Positions 27,352 to 36,144 of a stretch of 64,000 nucleotides of DNA are shown here, piece by piece (position 1 is the first letter of the stretch; each line of letters begins with the position of its first letter). The notes under the pieces are model-generated. The model was given only the letters and a program-made list of their open reading frames with translations. It had not been told where the DNA came from and did not search any database. The stretch covers positions 1,488,001 through 1,552,000 of the forward strand of contig NZ_CP016809.1 of assembly GCF_002741055.1 (NCBI RefSeq), read 5' to 3'. The position numbers and the translations under genes are program-made. The stretch comes from Paenibacillus ihbetae (GTDB taxonomy: Bacteria; Bacillota; Bacilli; Paenibacillales; Paenibacillaceae).

Positions 27352-28284
27352 TTAATAAACTTGTTCCTTGTAGAAGAATCCAAACGACAATTCCCGCTCC
27401 GGATCTTGAACCTCTCGAATTGCATCGAGCCAATCCTCCTGAAACGCATAGCTTGACGGATCGGCTGCGTATGCATCGATTGCCTTGCGATACGTGCGGA
27501 GAACGGTCTCGTTGTAGTGGCGGGGCTTCAGCAAAGTCTCTACCTTAAAGCTGTCCACGCCTGCAGCCATCAACAGATGCAGGTCCTCAAGAATACATAT
27601 ATCTTCAGAGCTCATAATATGCGTGCCGTTCATATCCTCATAGATCGGGTATTTCTCTTCCTGCCGCTCCGCTTCAATGAGGAACAGGCCCCGCTCTTTG
27701 CCGAGGTTCCCATCCTCCACCGGTCTTCCCTGGTGAGCCATGTAACTCTTGACCAAACGGCGCTTGGAGTGGTAAATGTTCGTCATGCCATGAATCTGTA
27801 CCTGGGCTTCAATCTCAAGACGAGGCTTCATTTCAGTTACCTCATCCATGTTCAGCTCCCGGGCAAGGATGACGCGCGAGGCGCCCTTGCTTCCCCAATA
27901 ATTGGCGGTAGCGTAATTGGTTGCCGTCATTTCCGCGTTCCAATGAAGCTTGACATTAGGAGCATGCTCCTTGACTGCGGTCAACACCGATGGGTCGTTA
28001 AATTCGACAGCATCGATCCCGATCTCTCCCAGCGCCCGGATATAATCCGGCAGATCATTCAACAGCTCATTGGTCATTAAATTGTTCACGCACACATAAA
28101 TGCTGCAGCCGCGGCTGTGCGTCAGCCCGGCAGCCTCTCGGATTTCCTCTAAGGTCATGCTCCCCGGCAGCCTCATGCCGAAGCGATCCTCGCCGACGAC
28201 GACAGCGTCCGCCCCTGCATCCAGGTAAGCCCGCACATCAGCCGTCGATCCGGCTGCAGCCAGTAATTCCGGTTTGTTACTCAT
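27352..28284 (-). CDS. trhP1: U32-family tRNA hydroxylation protein TrhP1 (YrrN)
   Basis: Paralogue and presumed partner of the following U32 protein in prephenate-dependent hydroxylation of tRNA U34. The 310-aa protein begins MSNKPELLAAAGSTADVRAY and contains DAVVVGEDRFGMRLPG and the short U32 region EIEAQVQIHGMTNIYHSKR. It lacks the extra C-terminal domain and the cysteine cluster of its longer neighbour. The ATG follows GGAGG by 9 nt. It is transcribed after mltG, which ends 13 nt upstream. Confidence 0.9.
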   Translation of the reverse strand: MSNKPELLAAAGSTADVRAYLDAGADAVVVGEDRFGMRLPGSMTLEEIREAAGLTHSRGCSIYVCVNNLMTNELLNDLPDYIRALGEIGIDAVEFNDPSVLTAVKEHAPNVKLHWNAEMTATNYATANYWGSKGASRVILARELNMDEVTEMKPRLEIEAQVQIHGMTNIYHSKRRLVKSYMAHQGRPVEDGNLGKERGLFLIEAERQEEKYPIYEDMNGTHIMSSEDICILEDLHLLMAAGVDSFKVETLLKPRHYNETVLRTYRKAIDAYAADPSSYAFQEDWLDAIREVQDPERELSFGFFYKEQVY

Positions 28285-28297
28285 TTTAGGATGCCTC

Positions 28298-29353
28298 CTA
28301 TTCCTGTTGTCCCATCTTCTTGCTCTTCTCGATGTTCTTCAAGTGCTCCTTATACGTCTTGGCAAACAAATGCTCCTGGGTCCCGTCCTTCTTTGTGACA
28401 TAGAACAGGTAATCGGACTTCTCGGGATTCAGCGCCGCCTTGATCGATTCCAGACTCGGGCTTGCGATCGGTCCCGGAGGAAGCCCCTTTTGGCGATACG
28501 TATTATAAGGGCTCTTGACCTCCAGATCGGCATAAAGCAGCCGCTCCTTCGGTTTATCCAGCAAATACTGCACTGTAGCGTCGATCTCCAGCTTCATGTC
28601 CTGCTCCAGGCGGTTATAGATCACGCCGGCCACAAGCGGACGCTCATGATCGACGACTACCTCGCGCTCAACCAGCGAAGCGATCGTCATCAGCTCATGG
28701 AACGTCACGCCGCGAGCCTTCAGCTGCTCCTCCCAATTCGGGATCTCTTCAAGACGCTTTTCGGTCTCCTGCAGCATGGTCTCCACGATTCCTTTGGCCG
28801 ATAAATCCTTCTTCGGGAGCTCGTACGTTGCCGGGAACAGATAGCCCTCCAAATGATGCTTCAGCTCCGGATCCTCAGGGATTTCGGCCGCCACCGGAAT
28901 GTCCCATCCGGAGGACTGGTCAGCGAGGTCCAGAATTTCTTTCTCATCGATCCCGCTTTCCTCGGATATCTTCTCCGCCATTTGGGCGACCGTGAAGCCT
29001 TCCGGAATCGTAAAGCGGACCATCTCCTCCGGCTTGACCTCGCCGTTATTCATCATGGTCAGCAGATCCTGAAAGGAAGTGCCGGGTGTCGCCTCGTAGG
29101 TGCCGGCCATTAACCGGCTCCCTTCATTCGTAAGCTTCAAATAACCTTTAAGTATTAGGGCGTTCTTAATTAATCCCTTGTCCTCCAGCAGATCGGCAAT
29201 GGATGATGTGCTCATGCCCGGCTCCACCGTAAATTCTACCGGGGCATCCGAGCTCTGAACAGGCTGAAGGCCGTTCCACACATAGAATGCAGCCCCGCCG
29301 GCAATGAGGATCAACGCCAGTGCTGCTATAGCCAATTTCTTCAATCTACTCAT
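28298..29353 (-). CDS. mltG: Endolytic murein transglycosylase MltG (YceG-like)
   Basis: Inner-membrane lytic transglycosylase thought to cut nascent glycan strands and end their elongation. The 351-aa protein has one N-terminal membrane helix (LAIAALALILIAGGAAFYVW), then a LysM-like subdomain and the YceG catalytic domain. The latter contains LMTIASLVEREVVVDHER, in which the Glu of LVERE is the expected catalytic residue. The ATG at 29353 abuts AGGG directly; a TTG at 29344 with 9-nt spacing may be the true start. A hairpin with T-run lies just upstream. Confidence 0.94.
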   Translation of the reverse strand: MSRLKKLAIAALALILIAGGAAFYVWNGLQPVQSSDAPVEFTVEPGMSTSSIADLLEDKGLIKNALILKGYLKLTNEGSRLMAGTYEATPGTSFQDLLTMMNNGEVKPEEMVRFTIPEGFTVAQMAEKISEESGIDEKEILDLADQSSGWDIPVAAEIPEDPELKHHLEGYLFPATYELPKKDLSAKGIVETMLQETEKRLEEIPNWEEQLKARGVTFHELMTIASLVEREVVVDHERPLVAGVIYNRLEQDMKLEIDATVQYLLDKPKERLLYADLEVKSPYNTYRQKGLPPGPIASPSLESIKAALNPEKSDYLFYVTKKDGTQEHLFAKTYKEHLKNIEKSKKMGQQE

Positions 29354-29363
29354 CCCTTCACAC

Positions 29364-29390
29364 CAAAAGGGGCGGACAGCTCCGCCCCTT
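29364..29390 (-). terminator. Hairpin between the DUF1292 gene and mltG
   Basis: AAGGGGCGG pairs with CCGCCCCTT and is followed on the minus strand by TTTT. It ends 11 nt before the mltG start, so it could end the ireB operon or attenuate read-through into mltG. Confidence 0.7.
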
Positions 29391-29449
29391 CCATAAACTC
29401 ATTTGAAATCCAATCGAGAGAATCCGCGTAAGTATCGATTCAGCTGACC

Positions 29450-29761
29450 TTAATCCTCGTCTTCCTCCGGAAACGTCAGCTCATCATACAGCTCCGACAC
29501 ATTTTCCCACTCTTCATCGTCGTCAATGGTCGCCAGCTGCAGGCTGCCGTCCGGGTCCGTCACGATCCGGAGCACCTCGTACTCCTCGTCCATCCGGTCC
29601 GGCTGAACCAGAATGGCATAGCCTTGGCCATCCACTTCAAATTCGGCGGCAATATCATAGACCTCGACTTGACCCTTCTCGTCCTCAAGCTCGATGCTTT
29701 CACCGAATGCTTCCTTGAGCACCTGGGTCCACACGATATTCTCAACCGAAAAATCAGCCAT
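29450..29761 (-). CDS. DUF1292 domain protein, second of two tandem copies
   Basis: A 103-aa very acidic cytoplasmic protein of unknown function. It shows the DUF1292 pattern: EVYDIAAEFEVDGQGYAILV, then EYEVLRIVTDPDGSLQLATI and DDDEEWENVSELYDEL. Its ATG overlaps the stop codon of the preceding DUF1292 gene in TAATG, with GGGAG 9 nt upstream. The two proteins share the same fold order and probably arose by duplication. Confidence 0.88.
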   Translation of the reverse strand: MADFSVENIVWTQVLKEAFGESIELEDEKGQVEVYDIAAEFEVDGQGYAILVQPDRMDEEYEVLRIVTDPDGSLQLATIDDDEEWENVSELYDELTFPEEDED

Positions 29762-30063
29762 TACTCGTCGCTCCCATTCAGCTCATCCACGAGCGTATTG
29801 AAGGTTTCTTCGACGATCGCCCATTCCTCGTCATCCTCGATCATGAACAGCTTCAAATCATCACCGTCTTCCTCATAGCGGAAGGCGTACACTTCATCGG
29901 TCTCCTCATCGGCCGCTTCACGCGGCACGACCATCATGTATCTGGCGTCGGAGCCGTCCACCTCGAATTTCATGATGACTTCAAATTCTTCCTCATTGCC
30001 CTCGTCATCGGGAATATAAATAATTTCCGGTTCTTCTTCCATGCCAATATGCTCGTTCGCCAT
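29761..30063 (-). CDS. yrzB: DUF1292 domain protein, YrzB-like
   Basis: A 100-aa acidic protein of unknown function, conserved after yqgF in Bacillales. It has PEIIYIPDDEGNEEEFEVIM, an EVDGSDARYMMVV strand and DDDLKLFMIEDDEEW-type ending (seen here as GDDLKLFMIEDDEEWAIVE). It is part of ireB-yqgF-yrzB, starting 12 nt after yqgF. The identity as YrzB rests on gene order and on the domain. Confidence 0.88.
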   Translation of the reverse strand: MANEHIGMEEEPEIIYIPDDEGNEEEFEVIMKFEVDGSDARYMMVVPREAADEETDEVYAFRYEEDGDDLKLFMIEDDEEWAIVEETFNTLVDELNGSDE

Positions 30064-30075
30064 TCGAAATCACCC

Positions 30076-30489
30076 TCACCTTTTAGAATCCAAGTAGTTT
30101 TGTAATATCAAACTTGCGGCCATTTTGTCCACGACCTGTTTTCGCTTTTTTCGGCTGACATCGGCTTCCAGCAATGTCCTCTCAGCGGATACTGTTGATA
30201 GCCGTTCATCCCAAAGGTGAACGGGTAAGTCTAGGGAATCCCGCAGCGTGCCTGCGAATTCCATGCAGATTTCACCCCGGGGACCGATCGTGCCGTTCAT
30301 ATTTTTAGGAAGGCCGACCACGATCTCACCAACCTCATGCTCTTTTACAAGCTCGGCGATTCGGTTCAGCTCGCTTCCGTCCCGGCGGCGTTCGATGACT
30401 TCGAGCCCTTGGGCCGTCCACCCAAATACGTCGCTTAGGGCAATCCCGATTCTGCGATCCCCGTAATCCAATCCCATGATTCTATGCAT
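30076..30489 (-). CDS. yqgF: YqgF/RuvX family nuclease (Holliday junction resolvase-like, rRNA processing)
   Basis: RNase H-like fold protein proposed as Holliday junction resolvase and implicated in 16S rRNA 5' processing. The 137-aa length is typical. Motifs: MGLDYGDRRIGIALSD (first catalytic Asp), IVVGLPKNMNGTIG, VHLWDERLSTVSAER (Glu) and the final VDKMAASLILQNYL (Asp). The ATG follows AGGAG by 8 nt. It lies 11 nt downstream of ireB. Confidence 0.94.
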   Translation of the reverse strand: MHRIMGLDYGDRRIGIALSDVFGWTAQGLEVIERRRDGSELNRIAELVKEHEVGEIVVGLPKNMNGTIGPRGEICMEFAGTLRDSLDLPVHLWDERLSTVSAERTLLEADVSRKKRKQVVDKMAASLILQNYLDSKR

Positions 30490-30500
30490 TCCCTATACTC

Positions 30501-30761
30501 CTAACGGTGACTGGCTAAGTAGAACCGGACCAGTTCTTCAATCAATTCATCTCGCTCTTTCTTCCGGATCAAACTTCTGGCATTGTTGTGCCGAGGTATA
30601 TAAGCAGGGTCCCCGGACAAAAGATATCCCACGATCTGGTTAATCGGATTGTACTCCTTCTCGACCAACGAGTCGTATACCGAAAGTAAAATGTCCTGAG
30701 CGGAAACCTCCTTCTCATCACCTTTTACATTGAACTTGACTGTCTTATCCATGGAGTCCAT
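30501..30761 (-). CDS. ireB: IreB family regulatory phosphoprotein
   Basis: Small cytoplasmic protein (86 aa). The Enterococcus homologue is phosphorylated by the PASTA kinase IreK and modulates cephalosporin resistance. It starts [20 protein letters not shown], 8 nt after AGGTG. Conserved stretches are [19 protein letters not shown] and [19 protein letters not shown]. The TVKFNVK N-terminus holds the Thr region phosphorylated in the family. It heads ireB-yqgF-yrzB and follows alaS by about 200 bp, as in B. subtilis (YrzL). Confidence 0.93.
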   Translation of the reverse strand: MDSMDKTVKFNVKGDEKEVSAQDILLSVYDSLVEKEYNPINQIVGYLLSGDPAYIPRHNNARSLIRKKERDELIEELVRFYLASHR

Positions 30762-30962
30762 GTGTGACACACCTCGCTTCTTCAAAGAACATGCAAACCA
30801 TGCCTCGTCGAAAATTTACCAGCTTGATCTTGTTATATCATACCATACTCCGTCGTCACTACGGAAATCCAAAGCGAAATATTTAGAGGGGGCTCCAAAA
30901 AATTCAGGATAGTGTACAGCGAATGCGTTCCCGTCTGCTGTACACCACTGAAGGACAACGCA

Positions 30963-33590
30963 TTAAACGCCTTGGGCGACGAGCTCCTCAGCCCGCTGGA
31001 GAGCCTGGGCCATCTTGGATGCATCCTTGCCGCCGGCCTGGGCCATATCCGGACGGCCGCCTCCGCCTCCTCCGCAGACCGAAGCCACTTCCTTCACCAG
31101 CTTGCCTGCATGATAGCCCTGCTTCACCAGATCCTGCGGCACGGCTACGACGAAGTTCACTTTCTCGCCTGCTTTGGATCCGAGCACGATGATCGCATTC
31201 GGCAGCTTGCCCTTCAGCTCATCCGCAATGCTGCGAAGCCCGTCCATACCGCCTGCCTGGACCTCAGCCGCCAGCAGCTGGACCTCGCCGACTTGCTTCA
31301 CTTTATCCGTCAGCTGACTGGCCTCGATCGCTCCCAGCTTGCCTTGCAGCGATTCATTCTCGCGGGCCAGCTCCTTCAGCTGTTGGTTCAGCCCCTCGAT
31401 CCGCTTCGGCACGTCAGCGATGTTGCTCTTCAAGAGGCTGGAAGCCTGCTTGAGGAGATCCAGCTGACCTTCCAGATACTCATAGGCGTGACGCCCGGTC
31501 ACCGCTTCGATCCGCCGCACGCCGGAGCCGATGCCGCTCTCTCCGAGCAGCTTGAAGATGCCGATTCGGGACGTATTGTCCACATGGCATCCGCCGCACA
31601 GCTCGATGCTGTAGTCGCCGACTTGGACGACGCGGACGATATCCCCGTATTTTTCCCCGAACAGCGCCATCGCTCCCATAGCCTTCGCTTCGTCAATCGG
31701 CTTGAGGTCGATGACGACCGGGATGCTCTTCCACACTTGCTCATTGACGCGGCGCTCGATTTCGGCCAGCTCCTCCGGGGTGATGCTGCCGAAATGCGAG
31801 AAGTCAAAGCGCAGCCGCTGCGGCTCGACGAGAGAGCCCGCCTGGTTGACATGCTCCCCAAGCACTTCTTTCAGCGCTTTATGCAGCAAGTGGGTTGCCG
31901 TATGGTTCTTCACGATGTCATTTCGAAGGCTGGCATCCACCTTGGCGGCTACGATGTCACCTACCTTAAGCTCACCTGCCTCCACGGTAACAAGATGCAC
32001 ATGCTGTCCGTGAGGGGCCTTGAACAAGCCTTCTACTCTAGCGCGTACCGTATCGCCTTCAAGCACGCCTTGGTCGCTGACCTGGCCGCCGCTTTCGGCG
32101 TAGAACGGCGTTGCATCCAGAATGACCTGGGCGGACTGTCCTTCGCCGATTCCATCGGCGAATTGATCCTCCGCAATGATGGCCAGCACCTTCGCATCGC
32201 GAACGGTGTCATTATATCCAACAAATTCACTTTTAACCGTATAATCGGATAGAACCCCGCCTTGAACCTTCATGCTTTCCGTTTCGTGGCGGGCTTTGCG
32301 CGCACGCTCGCGCTGTTCCTTCATCGCCTCGTCGAAGCCCTCGCGATCGACGCTCAGCCCGTGCTCGGCGGCATAATCCTCCGTCAAATCGAACGGGAAG
32401 CCGTAGGTATCGTACAGCTTGAACGCATCGGCCCCGCTAATGACCGACTGGCCTTGCTTCTTCGCTTCCGCGCTCATCTCTGCCAGAATCGCCAGCCCGT
32501 CGGAGAGCGTCTTGTGGAACTGCTCTTCTTCCGTCGCGATGACCTTCTCAATGAACGCCTGCTTCTCCACAACCTCCGGATAGTAGGCACCCATAATGTC
32601 GCCGACCGTGCCGGTCAATGTGAACATGAACGGCTTGTCGAGACCGAGCACCTTCCCGTATCGAACCGCACGGCGGAGCAGACGGCGGATGACATAGCCT
32701 CGTCCTTCATTGGAAGGCAGCACGCCATCGGCAACGGCAAAGGCGACGGTACGGATATGGTCCGCAATGACCTTGAGCGCCACGTCGTATTCCGCCTTCT
32801 CCTTGTATTTCACACCGGCAAGCTCAGCAGTCTTTTGAATGATCGGCTGGAACAGGTCGGTATCGAAGTTGGAATCGACATCTTGCAGAATGGAGGCAAA
32901 GCGCTCAAGCCCTGCACCCGTATCGATGTTCTTGTTCGGAAGCGGCGTATAGCTGCCGTCCTTGTTATGGTTGAACTGCGAGAACACGAGGTTCCATACC
33001 TCGAGCCAGCGCTCGTTCTCGCCGCCCGGGAACAGCTCTTCCTCCGGCGTCCCGTGGCCATATTCCTCCCCGCGGTCGTAGAAGATCTCGGTACATGGTC
33101 CGCACGGCCCCTCCCCGATATCCCAGAAGTTGTCCTGCAGCTTGATAATCCGGCTCTCGGGCAGGCCGATCTTCTCGTTCCACAGCTTGAAGGCTTCCTC
33201 GTCCTCCGGATATACCGTGACGGACAGGCGCTCCGGATCGAATCCGATCCACTTCTTATCGGTCAGAAACTCCCATGCCCAGGTAATGACCTCTTCCTTG
33301 AAATAGTCCCCGATGGAGAAGTTGCCGAGCATTTCGAAGAACGTGTGGTGACGGCGCGTCTTGCCGACATTCTCGATGTCGTTGGTGCGAATGCACTTCT
33401 GCGAGTTGGCGATTCTCGGATTGTCCGGGATCACCCGGCCGTCAAAGTACGGCTTCAGCGGCGCCATGCCTGCATTAATCCACAGCAGCGACGGGTCGTT
33501 GTGCGGGACAAGCGAAGCGCTTGGCTCAATATGATGGCCTTTCTCGGCGAAAAACGCCAGCCATTTGGATCGAATTTCACTTGCTTTCAT
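30963..33590 (-). CDS. alaS: Alanyl-tRNA synthetase
   Basis: Charges tRNA-Ala; class II synthetase with an editing domain. The 875-aa protein starts [20 protein letters not shown], 9 nt after GGAGG; an adjacent ATG at 33593 is equally possible. Motifs: [41 protein letters not shown], the editing motif [11 protein letters not shown], and [13 protein letters not shown], followed by the C-Ala domain ending in [16 protein letters not shown]. It is controlled by a T-box leader with a consensus promoter. The long open frame that continues upstream of the start is the leader and is not translated. Confidence 0.97.
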   Translation of the reverse strand: MKASEIRSKWLAFFAEKGHHIEPSASLVPHNDPSLLWINAGMAPLKPYFDGRVIPDNPRIANSQKCIRTNDIENVGKTRRHHTFFEMLGNFSIGDYFKEEVITWAWEFLTDKKWIGFDPERLSVTVYPEDEEAFKLWNEKIGLPESRIIKLQDNFWDIGEGPCGPCTEIFYDRGEEYGHGTPEEELFPGGENERWLEVWNLVFSQFNHNKDGSYTPLPNKNIDTGAGLERFASILQDVDSNFDTDLFQPIIQKTAELAGVKYKEKAEYDVALKVIADHIRTVAFAVADGVLPSNEGRGYVIRRLLRRAVRYGKVLGLDKPFMFTLTGTVGDIMGAYYPEVVEKQAFIEKVIATEEEQFHKTLSDGLAILAEMSAEAKKQGQSVISGADAFKLYDTYGFPFDLTEDYAAEHGLSVDREGFDEAMKEQRERARKARHETESMKVQGGVLSDYTVKSEFVGYNDTVRDAKVLAIIAEDQFADGIGEGQSAQVILDATPFYAESGGQVSDQGVLEGDTVRARVEGLFKAPHGQHVHLVTVEAGELKVGDIVAAKVDASLRNDIVKNHTATHLLHKALKEVLGEHVNQAGSLVEPQRLRFDFSHFGSITPEELAEIERRVNEQVWKSIPVVIDLKPIDEAKAMGAMALFGEKYGDIVRVVQVGDYSIELCGGCHVDNTSRIGIFKLLGESGIGSGVRRIEAVTGRHAYEYLEGQLDLLKQASSLLKSNIADVPKRIEGLNQQLKELARENESLQGKLGAIEASQLTDKVKQVGEVQLLAAEVQAGGMDGLRSIADELKGKLPNAIIVLGSKAGEKVNFVVAVPQDLVKQGYHAGKLVKEVASVCGGGGGGRPDMAQAGGKDASKMAQALQRAEELVAQGV

Positions 33591-33642
33591 CATTAGCATC
33601 CTCCAGTCATAATATAACGCCCGGGCCAATATAACCCGAACA

Positions 33643-33673
33643 CAAAAAACGCCCCTGAAATAGTTCAGGGACG
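33643..33673 (-). terminator. Intrinsic terminator of the alaS T-box
   Basis: On the minus strand GTCCCTGAA pairs with TTCAGGGGC and is followed by six T. The 5' arm would be sequestered by the antiterminator formed with the T-box sequence at 33681-33694. Confidence 0.88.
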
Positions 33674-33950
33674 ATGTTCTCGCGGTACCACCCTGGTTAT
33701 CGTGCATCAATCCATCCGGTCGTTGACCGGAAAGCGCATGCGACGATCGCCTCGTTGCAGCTGGATAACGGCAGCCACCCGGTGAATTTTGTTCACACTC
33801 AAAAATTAGCATTTCAGCTTGGACGCTTCCAGGTTCTCGCAGCCATTCGTCTCGGATCGCATCGATCCGCCGAAAGGAACCTGTTCTCTGGGCAAGGTGC
33901 ACACAGCCTACTGGGATTTTCTCATCGATTTGGACACGTATTCGTTTAAT
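33643..33950 (-). ncRNA. T-box riboswitch leader of alaS
   Basis: The T-box core AGGGTGGTACCGCG is at 33694-33681 on the minus strand and is followed by the terminator. Upstream, stem I shows GGCTGCGAGAACCTGG. A specifier-loop-like GAAAT-GCT-A puts the Ala triplet GCT at 33810-33808. The variable T in TGGT predicts a discriminator A, as in tRNA-Ala. Uncharged tRNA-Ala would stabilise the antiterminator and raise alaS expression. Confidence 0.9.
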
Positions 33951-33956
33951 ATTTCA

Positions 33957-33986
33957 AGTATATCCACGAAAACGGCATATTGTCAA
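33957..33986 (-). promoter_or_regulatory. Sigma-A promoter of alaS
   Basis: On the minus strand TTGACA (33986-33981) and TATACT (33962-33957) are separated by 18 bp. The start of transcription would lie near 33950, the 5' end of the T-box leader. Confidence 0.8.
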
Positions 33987-34020
33987 TCCGTCCCCCCGTT
34001 CGTCAACGCCTGCCCGGCTG

Positions 34021-35088
34021 TCAGCCCGATTTCCGCCTTACATAATAAGCGAACACATGCTGCAAGAGGACCTTGAGCACCGCAAAGACAGGTACGGCGA
34101 GGATCAGGCCGACAGTGCCCGCGATCTGGCCTCCGACAAGCAGGGCAAATATGATAAGAAGCGGATGCATATGCAGCTTTTTGCCGACCACCTGCGGTGA
34201 GATCACATTGCTTTCGAGCGTCTGGCACACCATATTGACGAGCGCGACCATCAGCACCATTTTCCACGAGAGGGTCGAAGCCATAACAAGCGCCGGAGCA
34301 GCGCCCAGAAAAGGCCCCAAATACGGAATGATGTTGAACACGGCCACGATGCTGGCAAGCAGCAGCGCGTAAGGCATGCCTACGATCATATACCCGATGT
34401 AAGCAAGAATGCCGATAATGAGGCATACGAGAAACTGCCCCCGGACATAGTTGCCAAGGGCACTGTCAATGTCCTTAAGCAGGATAACGATCGACTTGCG
34501 GTGGCTTCGGGGCAGATAGGATACGGCCGTCCGCTGGAACACCTCGAAATCTTTTAATATGTAAAAAATGAGGAACGGCACGATCATCACATTGAACAAA
34601 ATGTTAATCGCGTTGCCGATATTGTCCATAAAGTCCGAGATGCCTCCGGCCAGCCTCGATTCGATGGTCAGAAACCAGCTGTTCACCCCGGTCCGTACGC
34701 CCGGCGGCAGCAGCCGGCTGTCCAGGCTGGTCATCAGGGACTGAGCGTTCATCGTCAATTCGGGCAGATGCTCGTTTAATTCCTCCAGCTGGCGGATCAG
34801 CATCGGGATCAAATTGATGAGGATGACGGCAAGTGCGGTCAAGAACACCGCATAGATGAGAAGGACCGCTGCGCTTCGCGGGACCTTGCGGTCGGACAGC
34901 ATGCATACAATCGGATTCAGGACATAGGATATGATCATGGCTATCAGAAACGGAGCAAGCACCGCTTTGACAAAACGATAGACATCGAGAAACAAAGGCC
35001 TAAGAAGCCATACAAAATAAAGGGTAATCAGTCCAAGCAGCAGCCATATTAAAAAGCGAAACCACTTGCTCTCGGTCAGCTGTTCCAC
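34021..35088 (-). CDS. yrrI: AI-2E family transporter (YrrI-like)
   Basis: A 355-aa polytopic membrane protein of the AI-2E/PerM family with about seven hydrophobic segments. Family landmarks are YLGPFLGAAPALVMAS, VCQTLESNVISPQVVGKKLH, and a C-terminal LLIIFALLVGGQIAGTVGLI stretch. The GTG start at 35088 is 8 nt after GGAG. Gene order next to alaS matches B. subtilis yrrI; substrate unknown. It is paralogous in family, not in neighbourhood, to the AI-2E protein encoded at 20216-21436. Confidence 0.88.
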   Translation of the reverse strand: MEQLTESKWFRFLIWLLLGLITLYFVWLLRPLFLDVYRFVKAVLAPFLIAMIISYVLNPIVCMLSDRKVPRSAAVLLIYAVFLTALAVILINLIPMLIRQLEELNEHLPELTMNAQSLMTSLDSRLLPPGVRTGVNSWFLTIESRLAGGISDFMDNIGNAINILFNVMIVPFLIFYILKDFEVFQRTAVSYLPRSHRKSIVILLKDIDSALGNYVRGQFLVCLIIGILAYIGYMIVGMPYALLLASIVAVFNIIPYLGPFLGAAPALVMASTLSWKMVLMVALVNMVCQTLESNVISPQVVGKKLHMHPLLIIFALLVGGQIAGTVGLILAVPVFAVLKVLLQHVFAYYVRRKSG

Positions 35089-35180
35089 AGAGCACTCTCC
35101 TTTACCGCAAAAGCTTACCCTGTAGTATATGTCCAAGCTTCCGGATTTAATCTAACCTTCCGTTTTCGCCCCGATTATAG

Positions 35181-35231
35181 AAAAAGGACCTCCCTCGCGG
35201 AGGATCTCCATGGATCCGGCGGGAAAGTCCT
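35181..35231 (-). terminator. Terminator after the zinc-ribbon gene
   Basis: AGGACTTTCCC pairs imperfectly with GGGAGGTCCT, with an inner GGATCC/GGATCT-type stem. On the minus strand it is followed by TTTTTC, about 30 nt beyond the stop codon at 35259. Confidence 0.65.
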
Positions 35232-35258
35232 ATTCTATGATAATTATGTACGCGCTCT

Positions 35259-35468
35259 TTAGGAAGAGGCGTGCAGATGCGGGAATTCCGGCTGCATTTC
35301 ATCGCCAAAGAATAAATCATCCAGCGAGCTGAGCGTGCCGTCCTCCTCAACCTGGTAAACGGACATCTTCTCCCCGTTCACCGTTAATTCAATAAAGCAT
35401 CCCCAGCAGTAAAACTGGTGGGAGCCGATTTTTCCAATATCTTTGGAACTGCAGTTTGGACATTTCAT
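35259..35468 (-). CDS. Small zinc-ribbon protein of unknown function
   Basis: A 69-aa protein with an N-terminal zinc-ribbon-like CPNC and CWGC pair separated by about 17 residues (MKCPNCSSKDIGKIGSHQFY). An acidic tail follows (QVEEDGTLSSLDDLFFGDEM). A Cys4 metal site is the natural reading. It is 11 nt downstream of the PRC-barrel gene and is followed by a terminator, so it is probably co-transcribed with it. I do not recognise a function. Confidence 0.82.
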   Translation of the reverse strand: MKCPNCSSKDIGKIGSHQFYCWGCFIELTVNGEKMSVYQVEEDGTLSSLDDLFFGDEMQPEFPHLHASS

Positions 35469-35479
35469 CCTACTTCACC

Positions 35480-36001
35480 CTATCCGTTCACAGAATTAAT
35501 GGCTTTTTCCAGACGCTGTTCGCTCATCGGGGGGACCATTACGGCATGTTCACCGACAGCCATTTCCGCTGTGCAAGGCAGCCATTTGCGGCCTTCGATC
35601 AAATCCGATACAAAACCGTCGGATATTTCCAATCCTAATATTGTATTGCCCTGTTCCTGCTCAAAATAAACATCCGAAACACGGCCGAGCAGAACTCCGT
35701 CCTCCGTCAGGACCTGCATTTCTTTCAATTTACGCTTGCCTGTAAGGTAAGTTAAGCCGATTTCGGCCGTCCCTACCTTCCGTACAGCCTCTTGACTCCG
35801 GATCATGACGGCATCTTCTCCATAGGCTACGATATCTTCCCATGCAACGCTTTTCACATGTGTGGAGAACAAAGCCCTGCCTTCAAGTTCCAATCCGGTA
35901 ATCAGCCAGTTATCATCTAGTATAAAATCGTGGATTTTTCCGATTTCTTTACCGTTTTCCACGTCGAATACAGCCAGTCCGATCATTTCCTGAAGCTTCA
36001 T
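35480..36001 (-). CDS. yrrD: PRC-barrel domain protein (YrrD-like)
   Basis: A 173-aa cytoplasmic protein with two PRC-barrel repeats: MIGLAVFDVENGKEIGKIHD at the N-terminus and MQVLTEDGVLLGRVSDVYF near residue 97. PRC barrels are small beta domains found in photosynthetic reaction-centre H subunits, RimM and sporulation proteins. Function here is unknown. The chosen ATG at 36001 is 14 nt after GGAGG; the open frame upstream has no better start. It lies downstream of iscS, as YrrD lies in the same block in B. subtilis. Confidence 0.85.
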   Translation of the reverse strand: MKLQEMIGLAVFDVENGKEIGKIHDFILDDNWLITGLELEGRALFSTHVKSVAWEDIVAYGEDAVMIRSQEAVRKVGTAEIGLTYLTGKRKLKEMQVLTEDGVLLGRVSDVYFEQEQGNTILGLEISDGFVSDLIEGRKWLPCTAEMAVGEHAVMVPPMSEQRLEKAINSVNG

Positions 36002-36144
36002 AGCTAAGATGGATACCTCCTCATCCTCCGCTTGGTTTGAAACCGGCAATCCAGCATGGCATGCAGCCAGACCCTCGGCTTCTAAGGATGAAATGGATGA
36101 ACGCATACCCCCTTTATTAGCGAAAAAGAGAAATCCCTCAACAT

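Larger units (their letters stand above)
33591..34020. other. Regulatory region between alaS and the AI-2E gene
   Basis: No gene is supported. It holds the alaS T-box leader, its terminator and the promoter, listed separately. Confidence 0.6.

Noticed and set aside
33591..33902. The open frame of alaS extends about 100 codons upstream of the chosen start.
   Set aside because: It covers the T-box leader, terminator and T-box core; the GGAGG-preceded ATG at 33590/33593 gives the normal AlaRS length and start.
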